Origin: Hyphomicrobiaceae bacterium
GTDB taxonomy: Bacteria; Pseudomonadota; Alphaproteobacteria; Rhizobiales; Hyphomicrobiaceae
Reading direction: 5' to 3'
Length of the DNA: 64,000 nt
Assembly (NCBI GenBank): GCA_022844275.1
Contig: JALHMB010000001.1
Span: 124,001-188,000, forward strand
The notes below the pieces were generated by a model. The model saw only the letters and a program-made list of their open reading frames with translations. It was not told where the DNA came from and made no database searches. Of the stretch, positions 28,894 through 38,785 are shown one piece after another; within the stretch, counting starts at the first letter, position 1; each line of letters starts with the position of its first letter. The position numbers were made by a program, and so were the translations under genes.

Positions 28894-29658
28894 ATGAAGC
28901 GGCGGACCGCGAAAACCACGGGCTCATCGACGCCCTCAGTCCAATTGCTGAAGGTCGATGGGATCTCGGCACCCGTAGAGGTGCGCCGGCATCCTAAGGC
29001 GCGGCGCCTGACGCTGCGCGTCAGCCGGACTCAGCACGCTGTCATCCTGACCATGCCGCGCAGCTCCGACCTGCGCGAAGCTGATCGCTTTCTATTGCGC
29101 AATCGCGATTGGGTGCGCGAGCGCCTCGAGTGCGTACCGGAGCCGGTGCCGCTCGTTGAAGGCGCGGCATTCCCGCTCCGCGGCGTGCCACACGAGATTG
29201 CCTTCGAGCCAGCTCAGCGCGGTGCCGGTGTCGTCGAGATCGTCGCGCGCGCCGGCCGTCGGGTTCCCGTGCTGATCGTCCGCGGCACGGCGGAGCACGC
29301 ACCGCGCCGGCTGCGCGACTGGCTCTATGCCGAGGCCGCACGCGACCTGCAGCTTGCAGTCACGCGGTACGCGAAGGAGATCGGCGTCAAGCCGCTACGG
29401 ATTACGCTCCGAGATCAGAAGACCCGCTGGGGCTCGTGCTCGAGCTCAGGCCAGCTCTCCTTCTCCTGGCGCCTGCTTCTGGCACCGCCCGTCGTGCTCG
29501 ACTACGTGGCCGCGCACGAGGTTGCCCATCTCGTGCACATGAACCATGGTCCGCGCTTCTGGCGCCTCGTCGACCGGATCATGCCACGCAGCGGCGAAGC
29601 CAAGGCCTGGCTGCGCATCCACGGCATGGACCTCTACCGCTATGACGTCGGTACCTGA
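28894..29658 (+). CDS. DUF45 / YgjP-like zinc metallopeptidase
   Basis: The protein of 254 residues belongs to the DUF45 (M48-related, YgjP-like) family. The zinc motif HEVAHLVHMNHGPRFW has the HExxH glutamate and the downstream NH histidine. Upstream are TRWGSCSSSGQLSFSWRLL and the N-terminal RRHPKARRLTLRVSRTQHAV region typical of the family. The chosen start MKRRTAK has GAGGA seven bases upstream. It is a soluble protein with no signal peptide. Its substrates are not established. It stands alone between phaZ and lldD. Confidence 0.9.
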   Translation: MKRRTAKTTGSSTPSVQLLKVDGISAPVEVRRHPKARRLTLRVSRTQHAVILTMPRSSDLREADRFLLRNRDWVRERLECVPEPVPLVEGAAFPLRGVPHEIAFEPAQRGAGVVEIVARAGRRVPVLIVRGTAEHAPRRLRDWLYAEAARDLQLAVTRYAKEIGVKPLRITLRDQKTRWGSCSSSGQLSFSWRLLLAPPVVLDYVAAHEVAHLVHMNHGPRFWRLVDRIMPRSGEAKAWLRIHGMDLYRYDVGT

Positions 29659-29779
29659 GCCGAAACCATAGCCGGCACGCCGCCCGCGACGTCCTCTCCC
29701 CTCCCCGATTGACCTGTTTCGTTACCGTCCAAAAGGCGCTAAGCCAGGGTCATAAGCCTGACATCCGGGGAAGCGCCGC

Positions 29780-30970
29780 ATGAGCCAAGTCATTACCTGC
29801 ATCGAGGATCTGCGCGTGCTCGCCAAGCGGCGCGTGCCGCGGATGTTCTACGACTACGCCGACTCGGGCGGGTGGACGGAGAGCACCTACCGCGCCAACG
29901 AGGAAGACTTCCAGCGCATCAAGCTGCGCCAGCGCGTGGCCGTGGACATGACCAACCGGACGCTGGCCAGCAGCATGGTGGGCATTCCCGTATCGATGCC
30001 GCTCGCCCTGGCGCCGGTCGGCATGACAGGCATGCAGCACGCCGATGGCGAGATTCTCGCCGCGCGCGCAGCCAACAAGGCCGGCGTACCTTTCACACTC
30101 TCGACGATGAGCATCTGCTCCATCGAGGACGTGGCCGAGAACACGGACAAGCCCTTCTGGTTCCAGCTCTACGTCATGCGCGACAAGGACTTCGTGAGCC
30201 GCCTGCTCGCGCGTGCCAAGGCGGCCGGCGTCTCCGCGCTCGTGCTGACGCTCGACCTCCAGATTCTCGCCCAGCGCCACAAAGATCTCAAGAACGGGCT
30301 CACGGCGCCGCCACGCCTCACGATCCCGAACATCATCGATATCGGTACGAAACCGCGCTGGTGGATGGGCATGCTCGGCACCAAGCGGCGGACCTTCCGC
30401 AATATCGTCGGGCACGCCAAGGGCGTCAGCGACATGAGCGCGCTCGGTGCGTGGACGGCGGAGCAGTTCGATCCGCGCTTGAGCTGGGATGAAGTGAAGC
30501 GCATTCGCGACGAATGGGGCGGCAAGCTCATTCTGAAAGGCATCCTCGATGTCGAGGATGCCGAGATAGCCACACAGACAGGTGCCGATGCGCTGATCGT
30601 CTCGAACCACGGCGGGCGCCAGCTCGATGGTGCGATTTCGTCCATCGCGGCGTTGCCCGAGATCGTGCGCGCGGTCGGCAACCGCATCGAGATCCATATG
30701 GATGGCGGCATCCGGACAGGCCAGGACGTGATCAAGGCGATCGCGCTCGGGGCCAAGGGCGTCTATATCGGGCGCGCCTTCACGTATGGCCTTGGCGCCA
30801 TGGGCGAGGAAGGTGTCACCAAGGCGCTGGAGATCATCCGAAAGGAGCTCGATATGACCATGGCGCTCTGCGGGCACCGCGACATTCAGAACATCACGAA
30901 CGACATTCTGGTGGGCGGCACGCAAATGCCGACCAGCGCGCCGGCAAGCCACCTGCGCGTGATCGGCTGA
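29780..30970 (+). CDS. lldD: FMN-dependent L-lactate dehydrogenase / alpha-hydroxy-acid oxidase
   Basis: The enzyme oxidises L-lactate or another alpha-hydroxy acid with FMN and passes electrons to quinones. The 396-residue TIM-barrel protein has the active-site histidine and arginine in SNHGGRQLDG, the FMN-binding WFQLYVMRD, and DGGIRTGQDVIKAIALGA. GGGGAAG lies seven bases before the ATG. Family members at this level of match include lactate dehydrogenases and other hydroxy-acid oxidases, so the exact substrate is less sure than the chemistry. Two hairpins follow it, facing rpsU. Confidence 0.92.
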   Translation: MSQVITCIEDLRVLAKRRVPRMFYDYADSGGWTESTYRANEEDFQRIKLRQRVAVDMTNRTLASSMVGIPVSMPLALAPVGMTGMQHADGEILAARAANKAGVPFTLSTMSICSIEDVAENTDKPFWFQLYVMRDKDFVSRLLARAKAAGVSALVLTLDLQILAQRHKDLKNGLTAPPRLTIPNIIDIGTKPRWWMGMLGTKRRTFRNIVGHAKGVSDMSALGAWTAEQFDPRLSWDEVKRIRDEWGGKLILKGILDVEDAEIATQTGADALIVSNHGGRQLDGAISSIAALPEIVRAVGNRIEIHMDGGIRTGQDVIKAIALGAKGVYIGRAFTYGLGAMGEEGVTKALEIIRKELDMTMALCGHRDIQNITNDILVGGTQMPTSAPASHLRVIG

Positions 30971-30993
30971 TCTTAAGTCGTAGAAAAGCGAAA

Positions 30994-31041
30994 GGCCGGG
31001 AGAGATCCCGGCCACGCATACCGGGAGGATGTCCCTCCCGG
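30994..31041. terminator. Two stem-loops between convergent lldD and rpsU
   Basis: The first stem pairs GGCCGGGA (30994-31001) with TCCCGGCC (31006-31013) over a GAGA loop. The second pairs CCGGGAGG (31021-31028) with CCTCCCGG (31034-31041). The gap between converging genes suggests bidirectional termination. The second hairpin's 21-base sequence recurs exactly near 58290, so it may be a dispersed repeat. Confidence 0.7.
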
Positions 31042-31062
31042 CTCAATGAAACGCGGAAACGA

Positions 31063-31389
31063 TCAGAACCGCGGCGCACCGCCGCTGCTACCGCCGCCCG
31101 TTCCGCTGCCACCAGCACCACCAGCGCCCGGGCCACCACGGCCACCGCCCCGACCGGGCGTCTTGGTTGCGGCGGGCTTGTTCGGCAGGAGGCCCTCGCG
31201 CTGGAGCTTCTTGCGGGCGAGCTTGCGGGCCCGGCGGACAGCCTCGGCCTTCTCGCGTACCCGGCGCTCGGAGGGCTTCTCATAATAATTACGCAGCTTC
31301 ATCTCGCGAAAAATGCCTTCGCGCTGCATCTTCTTCTTGAGCGCCTTCAGCGCCTGATCAACGTTGTTGTCGCGAACGAGAACTTGCAA
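31063..31389 (-). CDS. rpsU: 30S ribosomal protein S21, TTG start, glycine-rich tail
   Basis: S21 is a small subunit protein near the mRNA entry region. The first 60 residues ([20 protein letters not shown], then [21 protein letters not shown]) are diagnostic. No ATG fits; the frame starts at TTG at 31389 with GAGGAG eight bases upstream, giving 108 residues. The protein ends in a glycine/serine/proline-rich tail of about 30 residues after [11 protein letters not shown], longer than the core domain of about 70. Such tails vary between alphaproteobacteria. The gene is preceded by a noncoding gap shared with dksA. Confidence 0.95.
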   Translation of the reverse strand: MQVLVRDNNVDQALKALKKKMQREGIFREMKLRNYYEKPSERRVREKAEAVRRARKLARKKLQREGLLPNKPAATKTPGRGGGRGGPGAGGAGGSGTGGGSSGGAPRF

Positions 31390-31681
31390 GCGTACTGCTC
31401 CTCGTGGATCTGATTTTGCCGCTTTGAAAACTGAATGCGCAAGCGCCCCCGGTGCCTCTGGCAGCGGCGGCGGTACGCGTCGTGGCCGCGTTGTAGCAGA
31501 GCCGGGGGCCGAAGTCCATCGGCGCTTCCGAGCCGCGGAAAGCCTTCCGGGCATCCCGAAGGGGTCGTCGGCAGGGCTTTTCGGCCCCCTGACCGGGACC
31601 GATGACCGCGGCCGGGGGCCCGGCGCCCCAGGGGCTGCCGGCCGGCTTTGCGGCCTCGGCTAACTCTATGACGCTATTCGC

Positions 31682-31741
31682 TTGACTGTATACCCGGCTC
31701 GCATATTACGTGGCGCACTTTTCCTACGACCGAAGTCGTAG
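31682..31741 (+). promoter_or_regulatory. Likely dksA promoter and leader hairpin
   Basis: TTGACT (31682-31687) and TATTAC (31704-31709) are separated by 16 bases, close to the sigma-70 pattern. A perfect stem of CTACGAC (31724-31730) and GTCGTAG (31735-31741) over a CGAA loop lies in the expected leader, 42 bases before dksA. The rest of the 394-base gap 31390-31783 is GC-rich with many G/C tracts and holds no gene that I can support; the rpsU promoter is presumably in it. Confidence 0.55.
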
Positions 31742-31783
31742 AGGGGGGTTGGTCGATCGGGTTTGCATGATGGGTGGCAACGC

Positions 31784-32272
31784 ATGACAAAATCCGTGAA
31801 TGGAAACGGCGCAAAAAAGGGCGGCCGAAGCAACGGCAAGCCCGATGCGCGCCATAGCGAGATCACGCTCAGTCCGGGCTACAAGCCGAGCGAGGACGAG
31901 CCGTTCATGAATGAGCGGCACCGTCTCTACTTCAGGAACAAGCTGCTCGCCTGGAAGGAGGATATCCTCCGCCAGACCCGCGAGACGCTAATGGGCCTGC
32001 ACAACGACACCTCCCAGCACGCCGACCTCGCCGACCGCGCCACATCAGAGACCGACAAGGCCCTCGAACTGCGCGCCCGGGACCGCCAGCGCAAGCTGAT
32101 CGGCAAGATCGATGCAGCCATCGCCCGCATCGACGACGGCAGCTACGGCTATTGCGAGGAAACGGGCGAGCCGATCAGCCTCAAGCGGCTGGATGCGCGG
32201 CCGATCGCCACGCTCTCGATCGAGGCACAGGAGCGCCACGAGCGGCGCGAGCGGGTCTTCCGCGAGGATTGA
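31784..32272 (+). CDS. dksA: RNA polymerase-binding transcription factor DksA
   Basis: DksA binds RNA polymerase through the secondary channel and works with ppGpp on stress and growth control. The 162-residue protein has a basic N-terminus, the coiled-coil region [20 protein letters not shown], and the C-terminal domain [20 protein letters not shown]. Only one cysteine is left where classical DksA has four zinc ligands. This reduced-cysteine form is common in alphaproteobacteria. The ATG at 31784 has GGTGG upstream. A leader hairpin and promoter lie ahead, and metK follows on the same strand. Confidence 0.93.
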   Translation: MTKSVNGNGAKKGGRSNGKPDARHSEITLSPGYKPSEDEPFMNERHRLYFRNKLLAWKEDILRQTRETLMGLHNDTSQHADLADRATSETDKALELRARDRQRKLIGKIDAAIARIDDGSYGYCEETGEPISLKRLDARPIATLSIEAQERHERRERVFRED

Positions 32273-32406
32273 GCCGTCGGGGACGGCGCCGGCAAAGCCT
32301 TATCACGCCAGCCGAATTGTATTTGAAATGCCGTCATCTTGACCGGTCTGTAAAAGACTGCAAGAACGGCGCGTTTTTCGCACACGCCAAACCCCAGGGG
32401 GCTACC

Positions 32407-33606
32407 TTGTCGCGCCAGTCGTACCTGTTCACGAGTGAGTCGGTCTCCGAAGGCCACCCTGACAAGGTCTGCGACCGTATCTCCGACGAGATCGTCGACC
32501 TCTTCTATCGCGAAGGCCCCAAGGCCGGCATCGACCCGTGGGAGATCCGCGCGGCCTGTGAGACGCTGGCAACCACGAACCAGGTCGTGATCGCCGGCGA
32601 GACGCGGGGACCGAACACGGTCACGCATGACTGGATCAGCCACGTCGCCCGCATGGCCATCCGCGACATCGGCTATGAGCAAGAAGGCTTCCACTGGCAG
32701 AACGCCGACATCAAAGTCCTTCTCCATCCGCAATCTGCCGACATCGCGCAGGGCGTAGACTCGGGCGGCAACAAGGAGGAAGGCGCCGGCGACCAGGGCA
32801 TCATGTTCGGCTACGCGACGCGCGAGACGCCTGAGCTGATGCCAGCGCCGATCTACTACGCGCATAAGATTCTCGAAGACCTTGCCACCGCGCGCAAGTC
32901 CGGCAAGGGCGATGCCGCCAAGCTCGGCCCCGACAGCAAGAGCCAGGTCACCGTCCGCTACGAGGGCGGCAAGCCCGTCGGTGTCACGCAGATTGTCGTC
33001 TCGCACCAGCATATCGACGAGAAGCTGACGTCCAAGGACGTGCGCGCGATCGTCGAGCCGTATGTCCGCAAGACGCTGCCCGATGGATGGATCGGCAAAG
33101 ACTGCGTCTGGCACATCAATCCGACCGGCAAGTTCTTCATCGGCGGCCCCGACGGCGATGCCGGCCTCACCGGCCGCAAGATCATCGTCGACACGTATGG
33201 CGGCGCGGCCCCGCATGGCGGCGGCGCCTTCTCGGGCAAGGACCCGACCAAGGTCGACCGCTCGGCAGCCTACGCGGCACGCTACCTCGCGAAGAATGTC
33301 GTTGCTGCCGGTCTCGCCGACCGCTGCTGCATCCAGGTGTCGTATGCCATCGGCGTCGCCAAGCCGCTCTCCATCTACGTCGACACGTACGGCACGGGCA
33401 AAGTCGACGAGGCCAAGCTCGAGGCTGCTCTCGGCGAGGTCATGGACCTCTCGCCGCGCGGCATCCGCAAGCATCTCGACCTCAACAAGCCTATCTACGC
33501 GCGCACCTCGGCCTATGGCCACTTCGGCCGCAAGCCGGACAGCGAGGGCGGCTTCTCGTGGGAGACGACGGGTCTCGTCGACGCGCTGAAGAAGGCCGTG
33601 AAGTGA
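32407..33606 (+). CDS. metK: S-adenosylmethionine synthase, TTG start
   Basis: MetK makes S-adenosylmethionine from methionine and ATP. The 399-residue protein shows [20 protein letters not shown], the signature [12 protein letters not shown], and [19 protein letters not shown], all at normal positions. No ATG lies near the conserved start; TTG at 32407 directly before SRQSYLFT with AGGGGG upstream is the best choice. The 134-base leader after dksA shows no riboswitch motif that I recognise. A strong terminator follows and ends it against carA. Confidence 0.97.
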   Translation: MSRQSYLFTSESVSEGHPDKVCDRISDEIVDLFYREGPKAGIDPWEIRAACETLATTNQVVIAGETRGPNTVTHDWISHVARMAIRDIGYEQEGFHWQNADIKVLLHPQSADIAQGVDSGGNKEEGAGDQGIMFGYATRETPELMPAPIYYAHKILEDLATARKSGKGDAAKLGPDSKSQVTVRYEGGKPVGVTQIVVSHQHIDEKLTSKDVRAIVEPYVRKTLPDGWIGKDCVWHINPTGKFFIGGPDGDAGLTGRKIIVDTYGGAAPHGGGAFSGKDPTKVDRSAAYAARYLAKNVVAAGLADRCCIQVSYAIGVAKPLSIYVDTYGTGKVDEAKLEAALGEVMDLSPRGIRKHLDLNKPIYARTSAYGHFGRKPDSEGGFSWETTGLVDALKKAVK

Positions 33607-33634
33607 GGCAACTCACCTAGCTACGAACGCACGG

Positions 33635-33663
33635 AGGCCCGGGAGGTTCTGCCTCCCGGGCCT
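33635..33663. terminator. 12-bp perfect stem terminator between metK and carA
   Basis: AGGCCCGGGAGG (33635-33646) pairs with CCTCCCGGGCCT (33652-33663) over a five-base loop, followed by TTG. The genes on each side converge, so it likely serves both. It is one of the strongest hairpins in the window. Confidence 0.85.
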
Positions 33664-33682
33664 TTGTCATTCCTGACGTAGC

Positions 33683-34882
33683 TCAGCGCGCCTTGTGCTC
33701 GCGCATGAGCTCGACGAAGCGGTCGAACAGGTAGTGGCTGTCCTCCGGGCCTGGCGAAGCCTCGGGGTGGTGCTGCACGGAGAAGACCGGCTTATCCTTG
33801 AGGCGAATGCCGCAGTTCGTGCCGTCGAAGAGCGAGACGTGCGTCTCATCGACGCCCTCGGGCAGCGTCTCGCGATCGACGGCAAAGCCGTGGTTCATCG
33901 AGACGATCTCGACTTTGTTGGTCGTGTAGTCCTTCACCGGATGGTTCGCGCCATGATGCCCCTGGTGCATCTTGTGCGTCTTGGCACCGACGGCAATGCC
34001 GAGCATCTGATGGCCGAGGCAGATACCGAATGTCGGCAGGCCCGATGCCACGAGCTTCTTGATTTCAGGCACGGCATACTTACCGGTCGCAGCCGGATCG
34101 CCGGGGCCGTTCGAGAGGAACACGCCATCGGGCTTGCGCGCCAGAATGTCCTCGGCTGATGTCTGCGCCGGCACGACCGTCACGCGGCAACCGGCATTGG
34201 CGAGACAACGGAGGATGTTGCGCTTGAGGCCGTAGTCGACGGCGACGACATGGAACTCGGGATTCTCCTGGCGCGGATAGCCCTTGCCCCATACCCAGCG
34301 CATTTCATCCCAGCCGTAGCTCTGGCCGCTCGTCACCTCGGGCACGAGATCCATGCCGTCGAGACCCGGCCATGCCGCTGCCTCGGCCTTGAGCGCCTCC
34401 ATGTCGAACCTTCCGTCCGGGCTGTGGGCAATGACGGCGTTCGGCATGCCCTGCTCGCGGATGAGCGCGGTGAGCGCACGCGTATCCACATCGGCAATGG
34501 CGATGATGCCACGCGCCTTGAGCCACTGATCGAGCGTCTCAGCGGCGCGGTAGTTCGAGGGCGCCGAGATCGAGGCGCGGAGCACAGCACCGCGCGCGCC
34601 CGTGCGCGACGCAAGATTCGACGTCTCGGTGTCCTCGGAATTCGCCCCGACATTGCCGATGTGCGGGAAGGTGAACGTGATGATCTGGCCGGCGTACGAG
34701 GGATCCGTCAGGATCTCCTGATAGCCCGTCATGGCCGTGTTGAAGCAGACTTCGCCGACAGCGGTGCCGATGGCACCGAGCCCGCGGCCCTTGATGACCG
34801 TACCGTCGGCGAGGACGAGGCGGGCCGTCGCCGGCGGACGAGCCCAGGCGTCAGTGGTCGCAGCCTTGGCGGCGGTGCTCAT
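33683..34882 (-). CDS. carA: Carbamoyl-phosphate synthase small (glutamine) subunit
   Basis: CarA supplies ammonia from glutamine to CarB for carbamoyl phosphate, feeding arginine and pyrimidine synthesis. The class I amidotransferase triad is visible: cysteine in [13 protein letters not shown], and histidine and glutamate in [13 protein letters not shown]. The N-terminal [16 protein letters not shown] and [16 protein letters not shown] blocks match the family. ATG at 34882 with AGAGGTGA six bases upstream is preferred over a GTG three codons earlier. carB is not in the window, although the two are often linked. Confidence 0.97.
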   Translation of the reverse strand: MSTAAKAATTDAWARPPATARLVLADGTVIKGRGLGAIGTAVGEVCFNTAMTGYQEILTDPSYAGQIITFTFPHIGNVGANSEDTETSNLASRTGARGAVLRASISAPSNYRAAETLDQWLKARGIIAIADVDTRALTALIREQGMPNAVIAHSPDGRFDMEALKAEAAAWPGLDGMDLVPEVTSGQSYGWDEMRWVWGKGYPRQENPEFHVVAVDYGLKRNILRCLANAGCRVTVVPAQTSAEDILARKPDGVFLSNGPGDPAATGKYAVPEIKKLVASGLPTFGICLGHQMLGIAVGAKTHKMHQGHHGANHPVKDYTTNKVEIVSMNHGFAVDRETLPEGVDETHVSLFDGTNCGIRLKDKPVFSVQHHPEASPGPEDSHYLFDRFVELMREHKAR

Positions 34883-35003
34883 GAGCGTCACCTCTGATTG
34901 CTGGCGCGCAAGCGCGCGGACGAGTTGTATTTAGTGTGCGGAGAGGCGGCGCGCTAGTACGCACCGCCCCTCATTCCACTCACCGATGGCCTTCAGCGCT
35001 CGG

Positions 35004-35075
35004 TAAACGCGAGCCTTTGGCCCTCAATAAACGCGAGCCTTTGGCCGTTAGTAAACGCGAGCCTTCGGCTCGACG
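35004..35075. repeat. Three 24-bp tandem copies at the 3' end of sdhA
   Basis: Three units start at 35004, 35028 and 35052. The first 14 bases, TAAACGCGAGCCTT, are identical in all three, and units 1 and 2 share the first 19. Unit 3 is the sdhA 3' coding end, while units 1 and 2 lie beyond the stop. Since 24 is a multiple of 3, each copy can encode PKARVY in the sdhA frame, the first two followed by a stop. It looks like a local tandem duplication of the sdhA end. Confidence 0.85.
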
Positions 35076-36883
35076 TACTTCATCTCGTTCGTCAGCGTGT
35101 AGGTGTGCACCGGACGGTAGTCGATACGCACCTCGCACTTCGCGTCGTCAGCCCAGGTGAGCGAGTGCTTCATCCATTCCTTGTCGTCGCGATTGGGGTA
35201 GTCCTCGCGTGCGTGCGCGCCGCGGCTCTCCTGGCGATTGTTCGCCGAGATCATGGTCACGGCCGCCTGGGCGATGAGATTGTCGTACTCGAGAGTCTCG
35301 ACGAGGTCGGAGTTCCAGACCAGCGTGCGGTCAGTGACGGCGATATCGCCCGTCTCCTTCCAGATCTCGACGATCTTTTGCGCGCCTTCCTGCAGCACCG
35401 GACCATCGCGGAACACGGCGCAGTTCGACTGCATGAGCCGCTGCATCTTGAGCCGCAGCGCCGCCGTTGGCTGACTGCCCTTGGCAAAGCGGAAGCGGTC
35501 GAGCCGCGAGAGCGCGAGATCGGAACCATCCTTCGGCAGATCCGGCTGCGCGGCGCCGGCTTCGGTCGTCTCGGCTGCCCTGAGGCCAGCCGCGCGTCCG
35601 AACACCACGAGGTCGATGAGCGAGTTGGAGCCGAGGCGGTTGGCGCCGTGCACCGAAACGCAGGCCGCCTCGCCGATGGCCATGAGGCCTGGCACAATCT
35701 GGTCGGGGTTGCCGCCCTTGAGCGTGACGACCTCGCCGTGGAAGTTCGTGGGGATGCCGCCCATGTTGTAGTGGACGGTCGGCAGCACCGGGATCGGCTC
35801 GCGGTGGAGATCGACGCCGGCGAAGATCTTGGCGCTCTCCGTGATGCCCGGCAAGCGCTCCGCCAGGATCTTCGGATCGAGGTGGTCGAGATGCAGGTAG
35901 ATGTGGTCCTTCAGCGGGCCGACGCCGCGACCCTCGCGGATCTCTACAGTCATCGAGCGGGAGACGACGTCGCGCGAGGCGAGATCCTTCACATGCGGCG
36001 CATAGCGCTCCATGAAGCGCTCGCCGTTCGCATTGGTCAGATAGCCACCCTCACCGCGTGAGCCTTCCGTGATCAGCACGCCCGCGCCGTAGATGCCGGT
36101 CGGGTGGAACTGCACGAACTCCATGTCCTGCAGCGGCAGCCCGGCGCGCAGAACCATGCCGCCGCCATCGCCCGTGCAAGTGTGCGCCGACGTGCAGGAG
36201 AAGTACGCGCGGCCATACCCGCCGGTAGCGAGAATGGTCTTGCGGGCGCGGAAGCGGTGGATCGTGCCGTCCTCGAGGCAGAGCGCGATAACGCCGCGGC
36301 AGGCGCCGTCTGCATCCATGATGAGGTCGATGGCGAAGTACTCGATGAAGAACTCAGCCGAGTAGCGCAGCGACTGGCCATAGAGCGTGTGGAGCATGGC
36401 GTGGCCGGTGCGATCGGCGGCGGCGCAGGTGCGCTGCGCCGGCGGGCCTTCGCCGAACTCGGTGGTCATGCCGCCGAAGGGACGCTGGTAGATGCGGCCG
36501 TCCTCGGTACGACTGAAGGGCACGCCGTAGTGCTCCATCTCGTACACGGCCTTCGGCGCATTCCGGCAGAGATACTCGATGGCGTCCTGATCGCCGAGCC
36601 AGTCGGCACCCTTGACGGTGTCGTACATGTGCCAGCGCCAGTCGTCCTTTCCCATGTTGCCGAGCGCGGCAGCAACGCCGCCCTGCGCCGCGACCGTGTG
36701 CGAGCGGGTCGGAAATACCTTCGTGATGCAGGCAGTCTTTAGGCCCGCCTGTGCGCAGCCGAGCGTGGCGCGAAGACCCGCGCCGCCGGCACCGACGACG
36801 ATGACGTCGTAGGTGTGGTCGGTCGTCGGATAGGCCTTGCCGTTGATCGCTGGCTTGGCGATACCGTTGGCTTGTGCGTTCAT
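35048..36883 (-). CDS. sdhA: Succinate dehydrogenase flavoprotein subunit
   Basis: SdhA oxidises succinate to fumarate within complex II at the inner membrane. The 611-residue protein has the FAD-binding [13 protein letters not shown], the covalent-FAD histidine in [20 protein letters not shown], the active site block [20 protein letters not shown], and the conserved [24 protein letters not shown] at 36883 is five bases from the end of sdhD. It closes the sdhC-sdhD-sdhA unit, after which a 24-bp tandem repeat appears in place of sdhB; sdhB is at 61257 on the other strand. Confidence 0.97.
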   Translation of the reverse strand: MNAQANGIAKPAINGKAYPTTDHTYDVIVVGAGGAGLRATLGCAQAGLKTACITKVFPTRSHTVAAQGGVAAALGNMGKDDWRWHMYDTVKGADWLGDQDAIEYLCRNAPKAVYEMEHYGVPFSRTEDGRIYQRPFGGMTTEFGEGPPAQRTCAAADRTGHAMLHTLYGQSLRYSAEFFIEYFAIDLIMDADGACRGVIALCLEDGTIHRFRARKTILATGGYGRAYFSCTSAHTCTGDGGGMVLRAGLPLQDMEFVQFHPTGIYGAGVLITEGSRGEGGYLTNANGERFMERYAPHVKDLASRDVVSRSMTVEIREGRGVGPLKDHIYLHLDHLDPKILAERLPGITESAKIFAGVDLHREPIPVLPTVHYNMGGIPTNFHGEVVTLKGGNPDQIVPGLMAIGEAACVSVHGANRLGSNSLIDLVVFGRAAGLRAAETTEAGAAQPDLPKDGSDLALSRLDRFRFAKGSQPTAALRLKMQRLMQSNCAVFRDGPVLQEGAQKIVEIWKETGDIAVTDRTLVWNSDLVETLEYDNLIAQAAVTMISANNRQESRGAHAREDYPNRDDKEWMKHSLTWADDAKCEVRIDYRPVHTYTLTNEMKYVEPKARVY

Positions 36884-36887
36884 GGGC

Positions 36888-37307
36888 TCAGCTCCCGAAT
36901 GCAAGCTTCAACACGGCCAGAATGCACGTCGCACCGACGGCAATGGCGAAGAACGTGTTGAGCATGAGGAGCACGATCTTAAGCCCCTCGGAGTGGATAT
37001 AGTCCTCGATCACCGTCTGCATACCCAGGCGCATGTGGATGACACCCGACAGGATCAGCATACCGAGCGGCAAGGTCACGAGCGGGCTCGACAAGATCGC
37101 GCGTGCGTTCTGGTAGCTCGCGCCGACGAGCTTCAACATCAGGAACACCGCGAAGATGACGAGGAAGAGGTTGGCGACCCCGGTCACGCGCTGGCGCCAG
37201 AAGTGATCCGTGCCCTCCTTCGCCGAGCCGAGACCGCGCACGCGCGCGAGCGGCGTGCGGATCTGCGCGTCATTGGGCGAGGGTGTCGGGCGAAGCGTCG
37301 TGGTCAT
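36888..37307 (-). CDS. sdhD: Succinate dehydrogenase hydrophobic membrane anchor subunit
   Basis: SdhD is one of the two membrane anchors that bind haem b and ubiquinone in complex II. The 139-residue protein has three hydrophobic segments (about residues 43-63, 74-94 and 106-134) and a conserved [20 protein letters not shown] lead-in, followed later by [14 protein letters not shown], which carries the likely haem-ligand histidine. It starts 13 bases after sdhC and ends 4 bases before sdhA, so the three are one transcript. Confidence 0.93.
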   Translation of the reverse strand: MTTTLRPTPSPNDAQIRTPLARVRGLGSAKEGTDHFWRQRVTGVANLFLVIFAVFLMLKLVGASYQNARAILSSPLVTLPLGMLILSGVIHMRLGMQTVIEDYIHSEGLKIVLLMLNTFFAIAVGATCILAVLKLAFGS

Positions 37308-37319
37308 GCGTGCGCCCTC

Positions 37320-37721
37320 TCAGAGCATGAAAGCCGCGACCCAGACGAGGATCGTCAGCGAGATCGAGCCAATGAGCGAGCCCCAGCAGAGCCTGTCGAC
37401 GGTCGCGAGATCGAAGCCGCGGCCCGTATCCCAGATCATGTGGCGGATGCCACCGAGCATGTGGTGGAAGAGCGCCCACGTGTAGCCGAAGAGAATGATA
37501 AGCCCGATCGGTTTTCCGAAGATCCACTTCGCATGATAGTAGGCTTCCGGCCCGCTCGCCGCCGAGACGAGATAGAAGGCGAGCAACAGCGTGCCGCCAT
37601 AGAGAGCCACGCCCGTGATGCGATGGATGATCGACATCATCATATTGATGAGCGGGCTGTAGATCTGGAGATGCGGCGAGATCGGGCGCTGCGTCCCGGC
37701 GGATGGCTTGGCGCTGGCCAT
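37320..37721 (-). CDS. sdhC: Succinate dehydrogenase cytochrome b556 subunit
   Basis: SdhC is the larger anchor subunit of complex II. The 133-residue protein begins with RPISPHLQIYSPLINMMMSI, the conserved entry including the SIIHRITG quinone-site segment, then has three hydrophobic segments and the haem-ligand region ALFHHMLGGIRHMIWD. It leads the sdhC-sdhD-sdhA operon. The gap upstream, 327 bases to the end of the RraA-like gene, must hold its promoter. Confidence 0.95.
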   Translation of the reverse strand: MASAKPSAGTQRPISPHLQIYSPLINMMMSIIHRITGVALYGGTLLLAFYLVSAASGPEAYYHAKWIFGKPIGLIILFGYTWALFHHMLGGIRHMIWDTGRGFDLATVDRLCWGSLIGSISLTILVWVAAFML

Positions 37722-38048
37722 ACTTTCGGCTCTCGTTAGGTGGGCGCCGTGCCGATACTCCCGGCGGGCGCCGGAGAACCTCGAAACGGGCCGCTAGGCC
37801 TCTGACTACTTAGGCGTCCGCCGTCCGTTGCCGGCCGGCCACGCACCTCCGTGGCGCCAAGGCCCCAATAACACCCCTGGCCGCCAGAAGGGCTTTTAAC
37901 GCGGTGCAGCAACGGGGGCAATTGCTGTGTTGGTTCTAAAGTGGATTTGTTCTCCGCCGAATCGGGCGGGCCTTCAACGGAAAAGACCTGGGCGACGGCC
38001 GCCCGCATGGCAGCCATCGCCCATGGGTATCCGTGCGCGCGAGCGCCC
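37722..38048. other. Noncoding gap ahead of sdhC
   Basis: This 327-base gap lies between the end of the aldolase-like gene and sdhC. On the - strand TTGCCC and TTAAAA around 37922-37896 are a weak promoter candidate. The rest is GC-rich with several inverted pieces such as GGCGCC. I see no gene and no structured RNA that I can name. Confidence 0.35.
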
Positions 38049-38753
38049 TCAGTGGATCTCTTCCTGCTTGCGGAGTGCCGCTCTCAGAATGTCGATGTTG
38101 AAGCCCGGGGCGCGGGCCTGGTCGAGGATGACGGCCTCCTTGCGCGAGAGCAGGTCGCAAGCGCCCTTGATCTTGTCGGCAACGGCGTGCGGGATCACGA
38201 CGGCACCATGGCGGTCGGCGTGAATGAGATCGCCATGCTTCACGACCATTCCGTGCACGCGCACTTCCTTGCCGAAGTCGTGGAGATGCGTGTAGGCGTG
38301 GCTCGGCGCGTAGGAACCTGCGAGCGCGAAGAAGCCCGGTGCCCACTGCGGAATGTCGCGGATGCAGCCATCGGTGATCACGCCGAGCGAGCCGAGGCCC
38401 TTGTGAACCGTGCTCTGCACCTCGCCCCAGAATGCGCCGTACCCGACTTCGGCACCATCGAGATCCTGGAGCACGGTAATCGTCGGTCCTGGCCCCGAGG
38501 CAATGTACTCGTAGTAGCCGATGCGCTGATTGCGCGCGGCTTCGCCCGTGAGCTCATTGGCGTGCGTGGCGCGGCAGGTCGCAACGCGCGCGTAGCCGAC
38601 GACGGCGACGACATCCGGGAACGGGCACACGAACGGCCTCACCGTGTAGCCGAAGAGACGGCGCTCGGGCGCCACGATCTCGAGGGCATTGCAGATGGTC
38701 GGCGTGTCGACAGTTTGCAGGAAGGCGAGCGTATCGTTGGAGATAGTGGTCAT
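38049..38753 (-). CDS. RraA-like family protein, probable 4-hydroxy-4-methyl-2-oxoglutarate-type aldolase
   Basis: The 234-residue protein belongs to the RraA/HMG-aldolase family. The metal and substrate-binding pattern appears in GVITDGCIRDIPQW and GDLIHADRHGAVVIP. Members cleave 4-hydroxy-4-methyl-2-oxoglutarate or oxaloacetate-like acids in aromatic or sugar-acid breakdown. The D-G-x-x-R-D core is intact, so catalysis is plausible. It is the last gene of a three-gene - strand unit with RidA and an Ldh-type dehydrogenase, suggesting a hydroxy-acid catabolic route. The substrate is inferred. Confidence 0.78.
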   Translation of the reverse strand: MTTISNDTLAFLQTVDTPTICNALEIVAPERRLFGYTVRPFVCPFPDVVAVVGYARVATCRATHANELTGEAARNQRIGYYEYIASGPGPTITVLQDLDGAEVGYGAFWGEVQSTVHKGLGSLGVITDGCIRDIPQWAPGFFALAGSYAPSHAYTHLHDFGKEVRVHGMVVKHGDLIHADRHGAVVIPHAVADKIKGACDLLSRKEAVILDQARAPGFNIDILRAALRKQEEIH

Positions 38754-38785
38754 GGGTGTGTCCTCGATCTCGATCGTGTTGTTGC

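Noticed and set aside
32273-32406. Possible SAM-sensing riboswitch ahead of metK
   Set aside because: I looked for SAM-II, SAM/SAH and related cores in the 134-base leader and found no convincing match. A covariance model search would be decisive.
37736-38017. 93-residue frame on - in the sdhC upstream gap
   Set aside because: It has no ribosome site, random-looking composition and spans the expected sdhC promoter; nothing supports translation.
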